A stretch of DNA of 64,000 bases from Cladocopium goreaui (lineage: Eukaryota; Sar; Dinophyceae; Suessiales; Symbiodiniaceae): assembly GCA_947184155.2 (NCBI GenBank), contig CAMXCT020000902.1:742735-806734 (forward strand), written 5' to 3'. Every line of letters starts with the position of its first letter. Position 1 is the stretch's first letter. A model generated the notes under the pieces. It saw nothing but the letters and a program-made list of their open reading frames with translations. It searched no databases and was not told the origin of the DNA. Made by a program: the position numbers and the translations under genes. Below are positions 40,770-51,205 of this stretch, one piece after another.

Positions 40770-43357
40770 CCCAGCAACATCAACATATCACAATAGAAGT
40801 CACATCCCCAACATACAATCAACAGAACATTTTACAGCAGCAGCAGAACAACACTTTTGGCATGACAGCAGAACAGTTGAGACGGCCAACTGTTCGAACA
40901 CCAGTGCGTCGAGCAGCACGCTCACGTACACCTAACAGAGCAACACCGAACATACGAGATGAACAGCAGCATGCACACGACATACCAGCAATCGGCACTG
41001 GAGCAGACACACCTCCACTGCCAGCAGTACCGGCAGAACACACAGAGACAGTTGAGATCTCAGACACAGAACCAGAGGTAGGACAACAGGTCCCAACAAC
41101 ACCTGAAGCTCTGGCACAACAGGCACACCAACAAAGAGCAACAGGCAGCTCTGACACAAGCCGACAAAGACAAGACAAACGACCAGGCGAGCCTTTGCCT
41201 GATGCAACACGCAAACGAGACATGCCAGAGCAAGCACAACAAGCCAGCGCAGCAGCGTCGGCAATAGAACCAGCACAGCCGGCAGAGAAGTCACACTCTG
41301 CCCTTACAGCAAACAATGTGACAAGCACAGACTTTTACAGCATGCAGACCGCCAACACGGTGGTTGGAATTCAACAGCATACAAGCCCCAAGCACTGCAG
41401 AGCATTCCGTACAGCACAGCAAGCACCCATGCAGATGTCAGACGAAGGCATCACACTCAACAACAAGCACTTCGACGGCACAACAGACATCTACATGCCA
41501 CATGCATCAACAACATGCTTTAAGGCATACAAAGCAAGTGCCGAATACCAAGGTGATGGAATGAGTGATGACTCAGACGCCTCACAGGAAGACATGTCCA
41601 GCTCCAAGCCTCAGCTATCTCCACTGACACGCCAACAACAAAAAGCCCTTGACAAAGAATTACCTTGGCGTGTGATCGTTGAAAAGGGTGGCGACTACCT
41701 GGCTGAGTTTGTCAAAGCGGCACAGGATGAGGAGAAGTCTTGGATGAGATTTGGTTCTGTTGAGCCAATTGACCAGAAGACTGCAGATCAAATCATGTCC
41801 ACAGCGAAGGGTCGCAAACGAGTCCTTCGATCCCGTGCAGCGTATCGAGACAAAGCCAAAGGATGTGGACCCTTCCGAGCGAAAGCTCGAGTTGTGGCTT
41901 TGGGTTGCTTGGACCCTGACCTTTACACCTTGGTCCGCGAGAGTGCTACTCCATTGCGGCAGTCAGAGATGTTGGTTTATGCCATTTTCATTTCTGGCCG
42001 AAACAGGAAGATGAACCGCGATGGCGCAGTTTGGTATCTTTGGTGTGGCGATGTCAAAACCGCCTTCCTCCAAGGGGAACCAGATCCTCGAGATGAGCCC
42101 TTGTATCTGGCACCACCAAGAGACCAGATTAGCATTCTTGCAGAAGTTTTCACTGCACCCTTGTACCTTGTCAAGGGGAACATCTATGGTTTAGCATCAG
42201 CACCAAGAACATGGACCATGCATGTTTGCAAGTGTTTGAAAGCTAGCGGGTGGATTCAGCATTCACTTGACAAGATGCTTTTCTTTTTGTACAAGAAGGT
42301 CAAGGGATTTGCTGAAGAGATTTTGGTAGCTGTCGCCGTGGTCTATGTGGATGACTTTTTGGTCACATTTTCAGACCACTTCAACAAGAAAGATCTGCTT
42401 AGCCTTTTCAGTTGGGGTTCGCAAAGCACGCTGACCACAGACCAGCCATTGGAGTTCAAAGGCAAGGAGATTCACCTGCGCTATGACAATGAGAGGCAAC
42501 AATATGTCCTTGACTTGAAGCAGGAGAAGTTTATCCAGGCCTTCAAGAGCGGCAACATCCAGGGAAAGAAAACTGATGTTTTGAAACAAGACGATTTCCC
42601 TGAATACCGTTCAGTGGCAGGAAGCCTTCAATGGGTCGCAGGACAGACTCGTCCTGATGTGGCGGCGACAGTCAGTCTTCATAGCAAAGGCGGCAAGGCG
42701 ACCTATGCAGACCTGGCTGCGATGTATGAAGCCGTGGATCACTTGCGGAAGACCAGTGACAAAGGCTTCACCATGAACCCAGCTGCAATTGATGACTCCA
42801 CCTTGGTCATCACCTATGCGGATTCTTCTTGGGCCAATGCGGAGAACTACGCATCGCAACATGGATGTCTCATTTTGTTTGCAGATGCAAAGGCAACAGA
42901 TGTAGCCTCTCCTGCATGCCTGGTGGATTGGAAGAGCTCAAGGTCGGGCCGTGTTTGCCGAAGCACCTTGGCAGCCGAAGCAAGCGCTGCAGATTCATCA
43001 GTGGATCGATCCAGCTTTGTCAACCTCATGCTCTCCGAAATCCTCCAGAGAACAGCCTCCTTCAAGATCTCCAAGCCATTGCGGATGCTGCAAGTGACGG
43101 ATTGCAAGTCATTATACGACAGTATCGTTGCTGAAAACCCTTCAGTAGATGACAAGCGAACCATCATTTCAGTGAGGAGCATTCAACAGTACATCACCAG
43201 AGACAATACGCATTGGGTACCAACTGACCTGATGTGGGCTGATGGATTGACGAAAACATCGTCAAAACTGATGCAAATGCTCCACCTATGGCTCCAGCAT
43301 CCATATGCAATGCTACGAGAAATGCAGCACAGAGACCAAGTCCAAAAACAAAGATGA
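40403..43357 (+). CDS. Copia reverse transcriptase-RNase H (second frame)
   Basis: In-frame sequence can be followed back to about 40403 (LWVQSGTNTIKLAREQARKA), so this is the continuation of the polyprotein after a one-base frame change, not an independent start. A Gln/Pro/Thr-rich linker (40620-41640) precedes the RVT_2-type reverse transcriptase: FRAKARVVALG, then DVKTAFLQG (first catalytic Asp), then VVYVDDFLV with YVDD at 42343-42354. RNase H follows: YADSSWAN (Asp at 42821), STLAAEASAADS (Glu) and VTDCKSLYDS (Asp). Ends TGA 43355-43357, one base before the 3' LTR. All catalytic residues that can be checked by eye are present. Confidence 0.88.
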   Translation, partial: LWVQSGTNTIKLAREQARKAYGFEAWHPDPADLRALRTASDNIKKGIFEDETLPVADDPYQELGNDDNLKEVEPDFMPPVFTPVPDPLLEQLSQVRQQPDSVQPDQGSIQPQLPNIQQSQSVTQQHQHITIEVTSPTYNQQNILQQQQNNTFGMTAEQLRRPTVRTPVRRAARSRTPNRATPNIRDEQQHAHDIPAIGTGADTPPLPAVPAEHTETVEISDTEPEVGQQVPTTPEALAQQAHQQRATGSSDTSRQRQDKRPGEPLPDATRKRDMPEQAQQASAAASAIEPAQPAEKSHSALTANNVTSTDFYSMQTANTVVGIQQHTSPKHCRAFRTAQQAPMQMSDEGITLNNKHFDGTTDIYMPHASTTCFKAYKASAEYQGDGMSDDSDASQEDMSSSKPQLSPLTRQQQKALDKELPWRVIVEKGGDYLAEFVKAAQDEEKSWMRFGSVEPIDQKTADQIMSTAKGRKRVLRSRAAYRDKAKGCGPFRAKARVVALGCLDPDLYTLVRESATPLRQSEMLVYAIFISGRNRKMNRDGAVWYLWCGDVKTAFLQGEPDPRDEPLYLAPPRDQISILAEVFTAPLYLVKGNIYGLASAPRTWTMHVCKCLKASGWIQHSLDKMLFFLYKKVKGFAEEILVAVAVVYVDDFLVTFSDHFNKKDLLSLFSWGSQSTLTTDQPLEFKGKEIHLRYDNERQQYVLDLKQEKFIQAFKSGNIQGKKTDVLKQDDFPEYRSVAGSLQWVAGQTRPDVAATVSLHSKGGKATYADLAAMYEAVDHLRKTSDKGFTMNPAAIDDSTLVITYADSSWANAENYASQHGCLILFADAKATDVASPACLVDWKSSRSGRVCRSTLAAEASAADSSVDRSSFVNLMLSEILQRTASFKISKPLRMLQVTDCKSLYDSIVAENPSVDDKRTIISVRSIQQYITRDNTHWVPTDLMWADGLTKTSSKLMQMLHLWLQHPYAMLREMQHRDQVQKQR

Positions 43358-43358
43358 G

Positions 43359-43530
43359 TGTGAAATTCCAGCCGAATGTCCTTGGTCTCATAGCATCAGC
43401 ATGTATGCACCGCAGTGCACTGGGCCGAGATATCAGCAAAAAGGGGCGCCTTTTGATTGCAGCCATGGCATGTTTCATTTGATTCAATTGCATTTGCAAC
43501 ACTGGGTATCTTTGCACATACTACAGTGAG
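43359..43530 (+). repeat. 3' LTR
   Basis: 172 bp, identical to the 5' LTR. The preceding AAAAACAAAGATGAG is a weak polypurine tract. Confidence 0.95.
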
Positions 43531-43536
43531 AGATCC

Positions 43537-43581
43537 AATCTGACTTTGATATGTTTCAGAGGGGTTGAAACCATCAACCAG
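43537..43581. mobile_element. MITE-2 copy 1, right part
   Basis: AATCTGACTTTG to CATCAACCAG completes the MITE whose left end is at 34349, confirming that the retrotransposon landed inside it. Confidence 0.8.
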
Positions 43582-43859
43582 ATATATAATTGGATGATAT
43601 TGGATGTAAATGCGCATGACCTTGTCACCCTTGTGAGCTCTGGTCTCAGTGGTGTCAGCTGCCACGACGACTTAGGTCACCATCATCTTTCACGTGGCCA
43701 TGCTTCTCAGCATTCGAAGCGTTGGGCAGGTGAAGATCACCCATGAGTTTGCAACCTTTCCACTCAAAATGATTTATTTTCAGGGATTTTCAGGGCCTTT
43801 GTTAATTTACCAGAGCCAGAGGCGGCATCTAATCCATATATATATATATATTATATATA

Positions 43860-43980
43860 GGTGGCTCGGCCCATGAATCGTGAGTACTGGTAGGTTGTAA
43901 CCCTGAAGATAAGTGGCTTAACCCTACTTATCCTACTTATAACCAGGGATATAACCTACTTACTAAGTGAGATGAGCCAC
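43860..43980. mobile_element. MITE-3 copy 3 (diverged)
   Basis: GGTGGCTCGGCCCATG at the left and ACTAAGTGAGATGAGCCACT at the right are inverted. The interior has ACTTATCCTACTTATAACCA, as in copy 1. Confidence 0.7.
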
Positions 43981-43981
43981 T

Positions 43982-44582
43982 GGGTATATGCATATAATTG
44001 TACATATATATAATTATATATATATGGGGAATTGCATGGAATTCACCTGACAAACACAAGGCTATACTCCTTAGTTGGCCAACGGCAGATACCGTTAGGT
44101 TTACTTGGAAACTGGGGACCACCTAAAGTTGTAAGCTTCACATTGGGGCAGAATTTGGAAGACGTGCTCGGGGAAGCATTTGACCTAGGACACACGCACA
44201 GAGTTGTGCACATGTTTCTACGACTCAAAAAACCTTTTTGCGGATATACAGATATACACATAAATCATTTTACAAAGATTGATGTTTGATTCATGATGTT
44301 TCTGGCTTTTACTTTCTGTACAGATGCACTTCTATAAACGCGTCTCGTTCCATTTGACGCATATTTGGATGATCGCAGCTGACGACCCCATCAATGAAAG
44401 ATAGCAGATATATCTGCCATAAACCCTATAGTAATCTTAGTTATAAACAAACTGATCCCAGAATTGGATAGAATTGGTTGAAGAGAAAAGCAGGAAAGCC
44501 GTATGTTTGGGAGTGGAAACAATGGTTTTCTGTCATGTTTTCAAATGTTTCACCTTAAACCAACCCAAAGAACTTCGCTGAG
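43982..44582. other. No confident gene
   Basis: TA-rich sequence at 43990-44030, then an open frame (44032-44289) without splice support. Nothing firm. Confidence 0.35.
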
Positions 44583-44676
44583 GTACGCCTGTGGCTTAAT
44601 GAGCTGCAGAGAAGGCGGCCACCTTTGGAACACTATCTCAGGACTGTTGAACTGGGAGGCGACCAGCTCGGGGAAT
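44583..44676 (+). CDS. Exon
   Basis: After TTCGCTGAG| it reads VRLWLNELQRRRPPLEHYLR then TVELGGDQLGEL. Well-formed coding composition; family not recognised. The 3' end is approximate. Confidence 0.48.
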
Positions 44677-44994
44677 TGTTCGTTTTTTGATACAGGGCCA
44701 CGGGGCATAGTTTTGTTTTGGAGGAAGGGAAGGTAAGGTTGGTTAACAATGTTGATGGCAAATTAGGATGATCAAATGATAACATGTTGGATTTTTCATG
44801 ATTTCATGATTTTCACATTTCGCCTATGTTCATGACATCAGAACATTCACTGTACTTCATTGGTGCCGATTGGCCCTGGTTTCTGTCGACTTCGCCAGGA
44901 TATGAGGGCGGAAAGATGATGAACATGACTGGGACATGGTCCCTGAGATTTTGGAAAAGGGAAGGGGAGTGAAGATCTATTTCTATGTACATAA

Positions 44995-45200
44995 TATATA
45001 ATTATATATTACATATAATTTATGTTCTGTAAGCTACGTAAGTTATGTACATATATTATTCTACATATGTTTTTCAATGCGTATATATATATATGAGTAT
45101 GATTTTTATGTTTATTGTTATATATATATAGAGAGAGATGAAATATATGCAAATATAAGTGCATATATACATATATATATAGGAAGATTATATATACATA
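44995..45200. repeat. AT-rich microsatellite region
   Basis: ATATATAATTATATATTACA-type sequence. The minus-strand ORF of Y/I/H residues here is an artefact. Confidence 0.8.
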
Positions 45201-45289
45201 TAGACTTATAGAGTTATGCAACAATATACCTATATAGTTATAGTAGACGCGATTCTTGAGACATCTTTCATGGTTGGTGCATTGCCCAG

Positions 45290-45390
45290 GTTAGCGAAAC
45301 CCTTTGCGGCCTTGGATCATCCTTGGAAGGACCTCTCCAACCGAACTTGCGGAGGCGATATGTTGGTGAAAACCCATGGCTTCGAAGTTG
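45290..45390 (+). CDS. Exon
   Basis: TTGCCCAG| then VSETLCGLGSSLEGPLQPNL and RRRYVGENPWLRS, ending |GTAGATG. Good signals on both sides; function unknown. Confidence 0.5.
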
Positions 45391-45673
45391 GTAGATGTGG
45401 GTAGAACCATGGTAAAACTATGGTAAAACCAAGGGAAAACCAAAAGATATCCTATGTTGATGTTGGGATATGTTGGTATGTTAAGATTGCAGAATATATA
45501 GCAGACAAAACCATGATTGTTATTGGATGTTGGGATCATGTTGATGGAATCCTGCATGTTCGCATGTTCTTGGATAAATCATGATCAATTGAATGCGGAG
45601 GCACGGAGGGTGGTCATCGTCCAGCGCCAGAACTAGACACCTGGGTGCCTCTGGCAGATTTGATGTTTTGCAG

Positions 45674-45775
45674 ATCAGGGAAATTCCCCAAGCACGTCCA
45701 AAACGGACAGAAACCACATTTGCAAATTACAATGGTTCCATCCTCCGTGCTCAACAGAGGGAGTGTGACACATCG
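45674..45775 (+). CDS. Exon
   Basis: GATGTTTTGCAG| then IREIPQARPKRTETTFANYN and GSILRAQQRECDTS, ending |GTGTGAGG. Good signals on both sides; function unknown. It may belong with the exons at 44583 and 45290. Confidence 0.52.
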
Positions 45776-46209
45776 GTGTGAGGATCACAGCGGTGCGAGG
45801 ATTACGACATTCCCGTGCGACCCTGTCTGACTCCAGGTGTGTACTCCAACGATGGACGTCCGGGCAGAGGATAGCTATTCTACGTGGAAGAGGACTTGTG
45901 AAGTGAAGGGTTGCTGTGCTACAACATGGCGGTGTCTCAAAATGACAAGTGACTTGAGCTGATGTTTGAACGATGAAATGCTGCCAGATGATCCGTGCCT
46001 TTCAGGACTCTGCCGAGCATGTCTGAATCTTGGCTCAGACTCAACCCATGCAGCAGCAAGGGGGAAAAGGCTTGAAACTCTTGTCCTTTGTCTCATGTTT
46101 CCTGGAAGTTGTTCAAAAATTTGGGAATCTACGGGCAACCCCCAATTGCAGGGTGATTATTTCACATTGTGTCACCATATTTCACCCAATTATCGGAAGG
46201 TTATTTCAG

Positions 46210-46319
46210 CCATGGTTTCGAAGATGCCCAGATTTTCGCCACACCCAGGCGCTGATGTTGCTCTTCCTGATTTGTGCTTGGTGTTCCGAGCTTGGGAGCT
46301 CCAAAGCAGGACGTCTCAG
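46210..46319 (+). CDS. Exon
   Basis: GGTTATTTCAG| then MVSKMPRFSPHPGADVALPD and LCLVFRAWELQSRTSQ, ending |GCCGGC (GC donor). Function unknown. Confidence 0.42.
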
Positions 46320-46876
46320 GCCGGCTGGAAAATCGCTCCCATGGCGACCTGATTTTCCACCGTGAACATGGTTATGGGATGTTATAACATATGGTTATGG
46401 GAAGTTATGGGGATGCACATTAGTATGCAATTGTATACACCATGTTCAGACTAACCCAGAGGTTTGAGGATTTTGAGCCGTGAGGAGTGGTATAGCATTG
46501 AGTGATCTTTGGTGACATCTTTGATGATGCTGTGATGATGAGTCAAAGTCATGAAGGGAGCAGATTCGGGAAAGTCAGATTCTTCTCCGAAAGATGTCGT
46601 CACAAAATTATATTATGTGCCCTTGTATACTTATATTTCCTTTTATTGTCAACTCCAATGCTGCTGTTGGATCATAGAATATATCACATAAAGTGTATAA
46701 AGTGGCGTGGCCCGAACTGTATGGTAGTCCCCATTGGCAGCAATCCCTGGTTCTGCATAGTCGGTTTTGCTATCATAAACTGATAAGCCTTTCATGAGAA
46801 CTGGGCAATATATGATGCACCCAACAGTGTAAATTTACAACACGTGCCGGCTCATCAGTCTGCCTTGGTCGTCAGG

Positions 46877-46972
46877 ATGCACGTGTTCTTTGGCGTCCTG
46901 GTAATCTTCATCTCCTTTGGTCCCGTGGCACTGGGAGGGGATACCCGAGCGCAAGGACAGAAAATCACATAG
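46877..46972 (+). CDS. Probable first exon with signal peptide
   Basis: ATG 46877 follows GTCGTCAGG. MHVFFGVLVIFISFGPVALG is a typical signal peptide, followed by GDTRAQGQ. The frame reaches TAG at 46972; a splice donor shortly before is likely (CAAG|GACAGA or similar). The product would be secreted or membrane-bound. Confidence 0.45.
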   Translation: MHVFFGVLVIFISFGPVALGGDTRAQGQKIT

Positions 46973-47329
46973 AAATTCACTATATGCTTGGTGAGACCGA
47001 CACATGGTGAAAGCAATGGTTTCACAAGCTAGGAGATCAGAAGCGCCAAGGAAGGTGGCAGCACTAAATGCAATCCCGAGTTTATCCAGGTTACATTCCC
47101 GATATTGAGTATCTGAGTATCTAAACTCCAGTATTGTTCAGTGTTCGAAAACTGACATCGGACACCCCTATCTTTGATGGTGAAATCCCACGGTTTTCGA
47201 TTGAAATTTTCCTTTGAATGAATCCATCGACTACCATAGTTCCTTATGTATATATATATATATATAAATATATCATTTTTTTCTGGATAAATCCTAGTTT
47301 TCCCGAAAGTATCCATAATTCCCATGGTG

Positions 47330-47485
47330 CCACTAGGTCTTTTGGGGACCGTCATCGTGGCTGTCATGGGTTTGATCATCATGGCGGTGCCCAGAGTTCC
47401 GGCCTTGTCCTCCAACGTGGCACTGGCGGTGCCGCGGTGTCCGCGGTGGAGCTGGATTTCTTCCGATTTGGTGGAGGAGAAACAG
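47330..47485 (+). CDS. Possible exon
   Basis: GC-rich island after GTGCCACTAG|. One frame reads LLGTVIVAVMGLIIMAVPRV, a possible membrane span; another is Gly/His-rich. It ends where a MITE-1 fragment begins (47486). The frame is undecided. Confidence 0.3.
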
Positions 47486-47530
47486 TACCCTCTGGTAATT
47501 TAACATAGCTGTTGAAAATGGTGATTTATA
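47486..47530. mobile_element. MITE-1 fragment (5' end)
   Basis: TACCCTCTGGTAATTTAACA followed by GCTGTTGAAAATGGTGATTT; no right end found. Confidence 0.65.
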
Positions 47531-47559
47531 AACTGATTCAACCAAAAGAGTTTATAAAA

Positions 47560-47760
47560 AGATGTGTATGGAATGGGGGCATACACATAAACATAGTGAA
47601 AGATTTTGAAAGAGGAGTGTGCTCCGCGTTTTTGATCGCATATTCAGAAGGAAAATCATTGGAACATTACTCCAGTGGATTCGAATGGGCATTCGCCATC
47701 GCAGACAAACCCAATGATCAGAGGATTTTCGGATTTTCTGCGCTGGGACGACCGAGCTAG
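47560..47760 (+). CDS. Possible exon
   Basis: The frame reads FERGVCSAFLIAYSEGKSLE and HYSSGFEWAFAIADKPNDQR, to TAG 47758-47760. It has coding-like composition; the upstream boundary is not clear. Confidence 0.35.
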   Translation, partial: RCVWNGGIHINIVKDFERGVCSAFLIAYSEGKSLEHYSSGFEWAFAIADKPNDQRIFGFSALGRPS

Positions 47761-47789
47761 TGACGCTAGTGGGATGGACTCAGATAACT

Positions 47790-47892
47790 CGGCCTCACTG
47801 GAATGATGGTTAGTAAGGGAGATGATCATGAATTATCCCAATATATAATAATATATATTTAATATATAGCCTTATTTCAGGTTTGTGAAATA
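47790..47892. repeat. Repeat-4 copy 1
   Basis: CACTGGAATGATGG ... GAATTATC ... AGCCTTATTTCAGGTTTGTG, matching 51100-51205 and 51497-51600. Confidence 0.7.
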
Positions 47893-48144
47893 CTATGTAT
47901 CAGAGGTTATAGTATTAGTAAGAATTAATTATATAGATATTTCACTCTCCGAATATATTTATTATAGATTATTCCTCATATATTATTTAACCAGAATCAT
48001 CTATTCTCCACCAAGAGGTGCCCACTGGTTTCCAGCGAAATCACCAGGTGATTTGGGTTCTCACCGTGGCACCTTGGCGAGCAGGGGGCCACATGGAAAA
48101 TAGAGATGAATGGACGGATGGATACTTAGATCTGTTGAAATGGG

Positions 48145-48238
48145 TATGGATCAATACCTATTAATACCATGTTTAGCGGGATGAACATCCATAAATCCCA
48201 GCTATTTTGGGGTTCACTAGGTACCAGGGTTTTGACCC
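48145..48238. repeat. Repeat-5 copy 2
   Basis: GGATCAATACCTATTAATAC through ATCCATAAATCCCAGCTATT to CAGGGTTTTGAC; a close match to 24463-24556. Confidence 0.82.
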
Positions 48239-48302
48239 ATCCCCAAATAAATGTGATGTAGACATCATTTGTATTTTGCATTATTTTGCTACATGTTCCC
48301 AG

Positions 48303-48392
48303 GTCATGAAACCTGGCAGCTACGAATCGTACAAAACGAACGTCAGGACGACTTTTAAGTCGTACACCAAAAGCATGCCGATCGATTCATGA
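48303..48392 (+). CDS. Last exon of an unidentified gene
   Basis: After ATGTTCCCAG| it reads VMKPGSYESYKTNVRTTFKS then YTKSMPIDS and TGA 48390-48392. Lys/Tyr/Ser-rich; function unknown. Confidence 0.5.
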   Translation, partial: VMKPGSYESYKTNVRTTFKSYTKSMPIDS

Positions 48393-48912
48393 TGGAGTCC
48401 TTCCAGATAGATCAGATATCAAGAGATCACAATATTGTAATATTATGCAATATTATTACTGTATATATAAATGTATATAATATTATATATAATATTATGT
48501 ATGTATATATGTATATATATATATATATTATGTATTGTTTGCTATTCTTCATAATCTCGCACAATCTTGGGACATACCACAACCACAAGCCATATCCCAA
48601 GCAGAGCAGTAAGGTCTTTATGGAGCTGGTGTCGCTTTTTCTCGGTCAGCATGACCATGAAGTGTGCCGTGGCAGCCGGGTTCGTTTCAACGACACCGAG
48701 GGTGGTTGTTCGGTGCTGCTTAGAGAATCTCTCAGGACTATTTCTTGGAAGGGTTGCAGCCAAAATATTGATAAATTATTATAGATTACTATGTAAATGA
48801 TTTTGAAAAGTGGCATTCCCCTACTGATAAATTGGAGGGGTTGTACTGTAGAATATAACCCCGGGTTAACATTACTTTGAACAAATACGATGTATTTTCT
48901 CAGAGTTCCTCA

Positions 48913-50530
48913 TGCCAAATTTCACAAAGCCCGCTTTTAAGCAGGAGGTTTGCGAATAAGGAATTGGTATAGGGATGCAAGTTTTTTCAAAGGCTGAATC
49001 CAAGTTTGAGAGGTTCTTTCTATTTTGATCGATGCGCACGATTAAAACTCATATGGTTTTCAGAATTTGATGGCTCAGCTTCCAAGCCACGGCTACATAG
49101 AAGATATTCGTTGTGTAATGTTGGAGCAAATTCCATCCAATCCCCTCCTGTTAGAGGCCATTCCTGCTTCAACGTGGATGCAGCGCCGGTGTGGTTTGGA
49201 GCCCTTTGGATCAGTGGTGCCTGCCACCATGTCTGCAAGACCCAAGCACTGAGACAATCCAAGTGCTTTTCCTTGGGATACATTTCAACAAACAACCCAA
49301 GCGAGTCTACAGAGTGAAGTGAATTAAAGTAAATGAAATGAAAATTGAAAGTTTGGCCTGTCATGGCATGTCACATCAACAATCCAAAGTCCTTGGTCAC
49401 ACTCAAATCTCCTTAATTGCAACGCGCTTTTTCAATTGTATAAGGAATTGTGGTTTGCAACAACAATCCAAAATCCTTGGTCACAATCAAATTTCCTCAA
49501 TCCGTTACACCGATCCCCCTTCCCCCAGCCAACTCCCCCCAACACGGGGGGGTAGCAGTCTCACGCGCAGAAACTCGTGCGGGTTTTTAAAAATCCTTAA
49601 TTGCAAACCTCCCTTTGCAATTGAGGAATTGGGGTTTGCAACAACAATCCAAAGTCCTTGGTCACAATGAAATCTCCTTATATAATTGCAAACTCCCCTT
49701 TGCAATTAAGGAATGGGTTTTGCAATTACGGATTCTCTTCTACTTTTCATTGCCAAACCTTCCAAAAAACAGTCTTGGGGCCAAAAAGTAAAAGAAAAAT
49801 CTTGAATTGCAGACCCTAACCCTTTGCAATTAAGGATTTTTCTTTTACTTTTCAGGGCCAAACCTGCAAAAACAGCTTTGCGGCACTAAAAAGCACATGA
49901 GAAACCCTTAGTTGCAAACCCCATTTCAAGGGAGGTTTGCAATTAAGGAAATTTGATTGTGACCAAGGACTTTGGATTGTTGTTGCAAACCACAATTCCT
50001 TATACAATTGAAAAAGCGCGTTGCAATTAAGGAGATTTGAGTGTGACCAAGGACTTTGGATTGTTGATGTGACATGCCATGACAGGCCAAACTTTCAATT
50101 TTCATTTCATTTACTTTAATTCACTTCACTCTGTAGACTCGCTTGGGTTGTTTGTTGAAATGTATCCCAAGGAAAAGCACTTGGATTGTCTCAGTGCTTG
50201 GGTCTTGCAGACATGGTGGCAGGCACCACTGATCCAAAGGGCTCCAAACCACACCGGCGCTGCATCCACGTTGAAGCAGGAATGGCCTCTAGCAGGAGGG
50301 GATTGGATGGAATTTGCTCCAACATTACACAACGAATATCTTCTATGTAGCCGTGGCTTGGAAGCTGAGCCATCAAATTCTGAAAACCATATGAATTTAA
50401 TTCGTGCGCATCGATCAAAATAGAAAGAACCTCTCAAACTTGGATTCAGCCTTTGAAAAAACTTGCATCCCTATACCAATTCCTTATTCGCAAACCTCCT
50501 GCTTAAAAGCGGGCTTTGTGAAATTTGGCA
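48913..50530. mobile_element. Long-TIR (foldback-type) element with 8 bp target duplication
   Basis: Two 587 bp arms (48913-49499 and 49944-50530) are reverse complements with only a handful of differences and no net length change; a 444 bp spacer lies between. GTTCCTCA flanks both ends (48905-48912, 50531-50538). The ends read TGCCAAATTTCACAAAGCCC and its complement. Eight-base duplications are typical of hAT, P and Merlin transposons. The paired 114-codon frames in the arms are two copies of the same arm, with no transposase resemblance. Probably non-autonomous and young. Confidence 0.92.
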
Positions 50531-50771
50531 GTTCCTCACTGGTCTTTAGGAGGATTCATTTCTACTGGACACTAAACTGGACTGCTGCTTCAGAGTCAGA
50601 GCCACTTAAGCCGTTTACAATCATTCATTTTTGGCCTAGCAATTGTGATTTATGGTGATTTATGGTGATTTTAATGAGAAATGATCATCAAATTGGAGAT
50701 ATTTTGAGGTGTTCCATAGTTTTCCCATGTTTTTGTCAGCCCCTTTTTACGTTTTTTTTTGCCATGCCTAG

Positions 50772-50848
50772 GCCTGGCTGGAACTATAACCAGGGAATCA
50801 AGCGCCGCGGCACGTTGCACAAAGTGATGACATGGGCATCGAGATCAT
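50772..50848 (+). CDS. Possible last exon
   Basis: TTTTTTTGCCATGCCTAG| then PGWNYNQGIKRRGTLHKVMT, WASRS and TGA. Good acceptor; function unknown. Confidence 0.4.
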
Positions 50849-51099
50849 GATATGGGATGGTCATGGAGGATTAAGTAAAAACAGTGTTTTTTTTGGGTTT
50901 TATAGGGATATAGCTGGGATATAATTGGGATATTATGATATGATTGGGATTTATATATATCTATCTATCTATATATATAGAGAGATAGATAGATGGATGT
51001 CTCGCCCCTGAGTTAGGCTGAGGCAGATTTGCTCTGAAGGCGATGGAGAGAGAGAGAGAGAGAGAAATACTATATATATATACCTTTATATATGGATGA

Positions 51100-51205
51100 A
51101 TTATAATGACCACATTGTGATGTCACTGGAATGGTGGAGGGGGAATCATCCTCGAATGGCCGCAATAAATGGCTATTTTCAGGTTAGTGAATGATGATAA
51201 TTTAT
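51100..51205. repeat. Repeat-4 copy 2
   Basis: GAATTATAATGACC ... GTCACTGGAATGGTGG ... TATTTTCAGGTTAGTGAAT. Confidence 0.72.

Larger units (their letters stand above)
34454..43530 (+). mobile_element. Copia-class LTR retrotransposon, full length
   Basis: About 9.08 kb. Two 172 bp LTRs (34454-34625, 43359-43530) are identical base for base. GATCC flanks the element on both sides (34449-34453, 43532-43536) as a 5 bp target duplication, with one unexplained A at 43531. A likely primer-binding site, TGGCACCGGAGCC, starts at 34627. Domain order is gag, CCHC knuckle, protease, methyltransferase-like, integrase, reverse transcriptase, RNase H; integrase before reverse transcriptase defines the Ty1/Copia order. 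Identical LTRs mean very recent insertion, yet the coding region has at least one frame break (40403) and one dual-frame segment (37400-37872). Confidence 0.95.

Noticed and set aside
49020-50437. Two paralogous genes of 114 codons in opposite orientation
   Set aside because: They are the same stretch in the two arms of the long-TIR element; similarity reflects arm identity, and no known domain is present.
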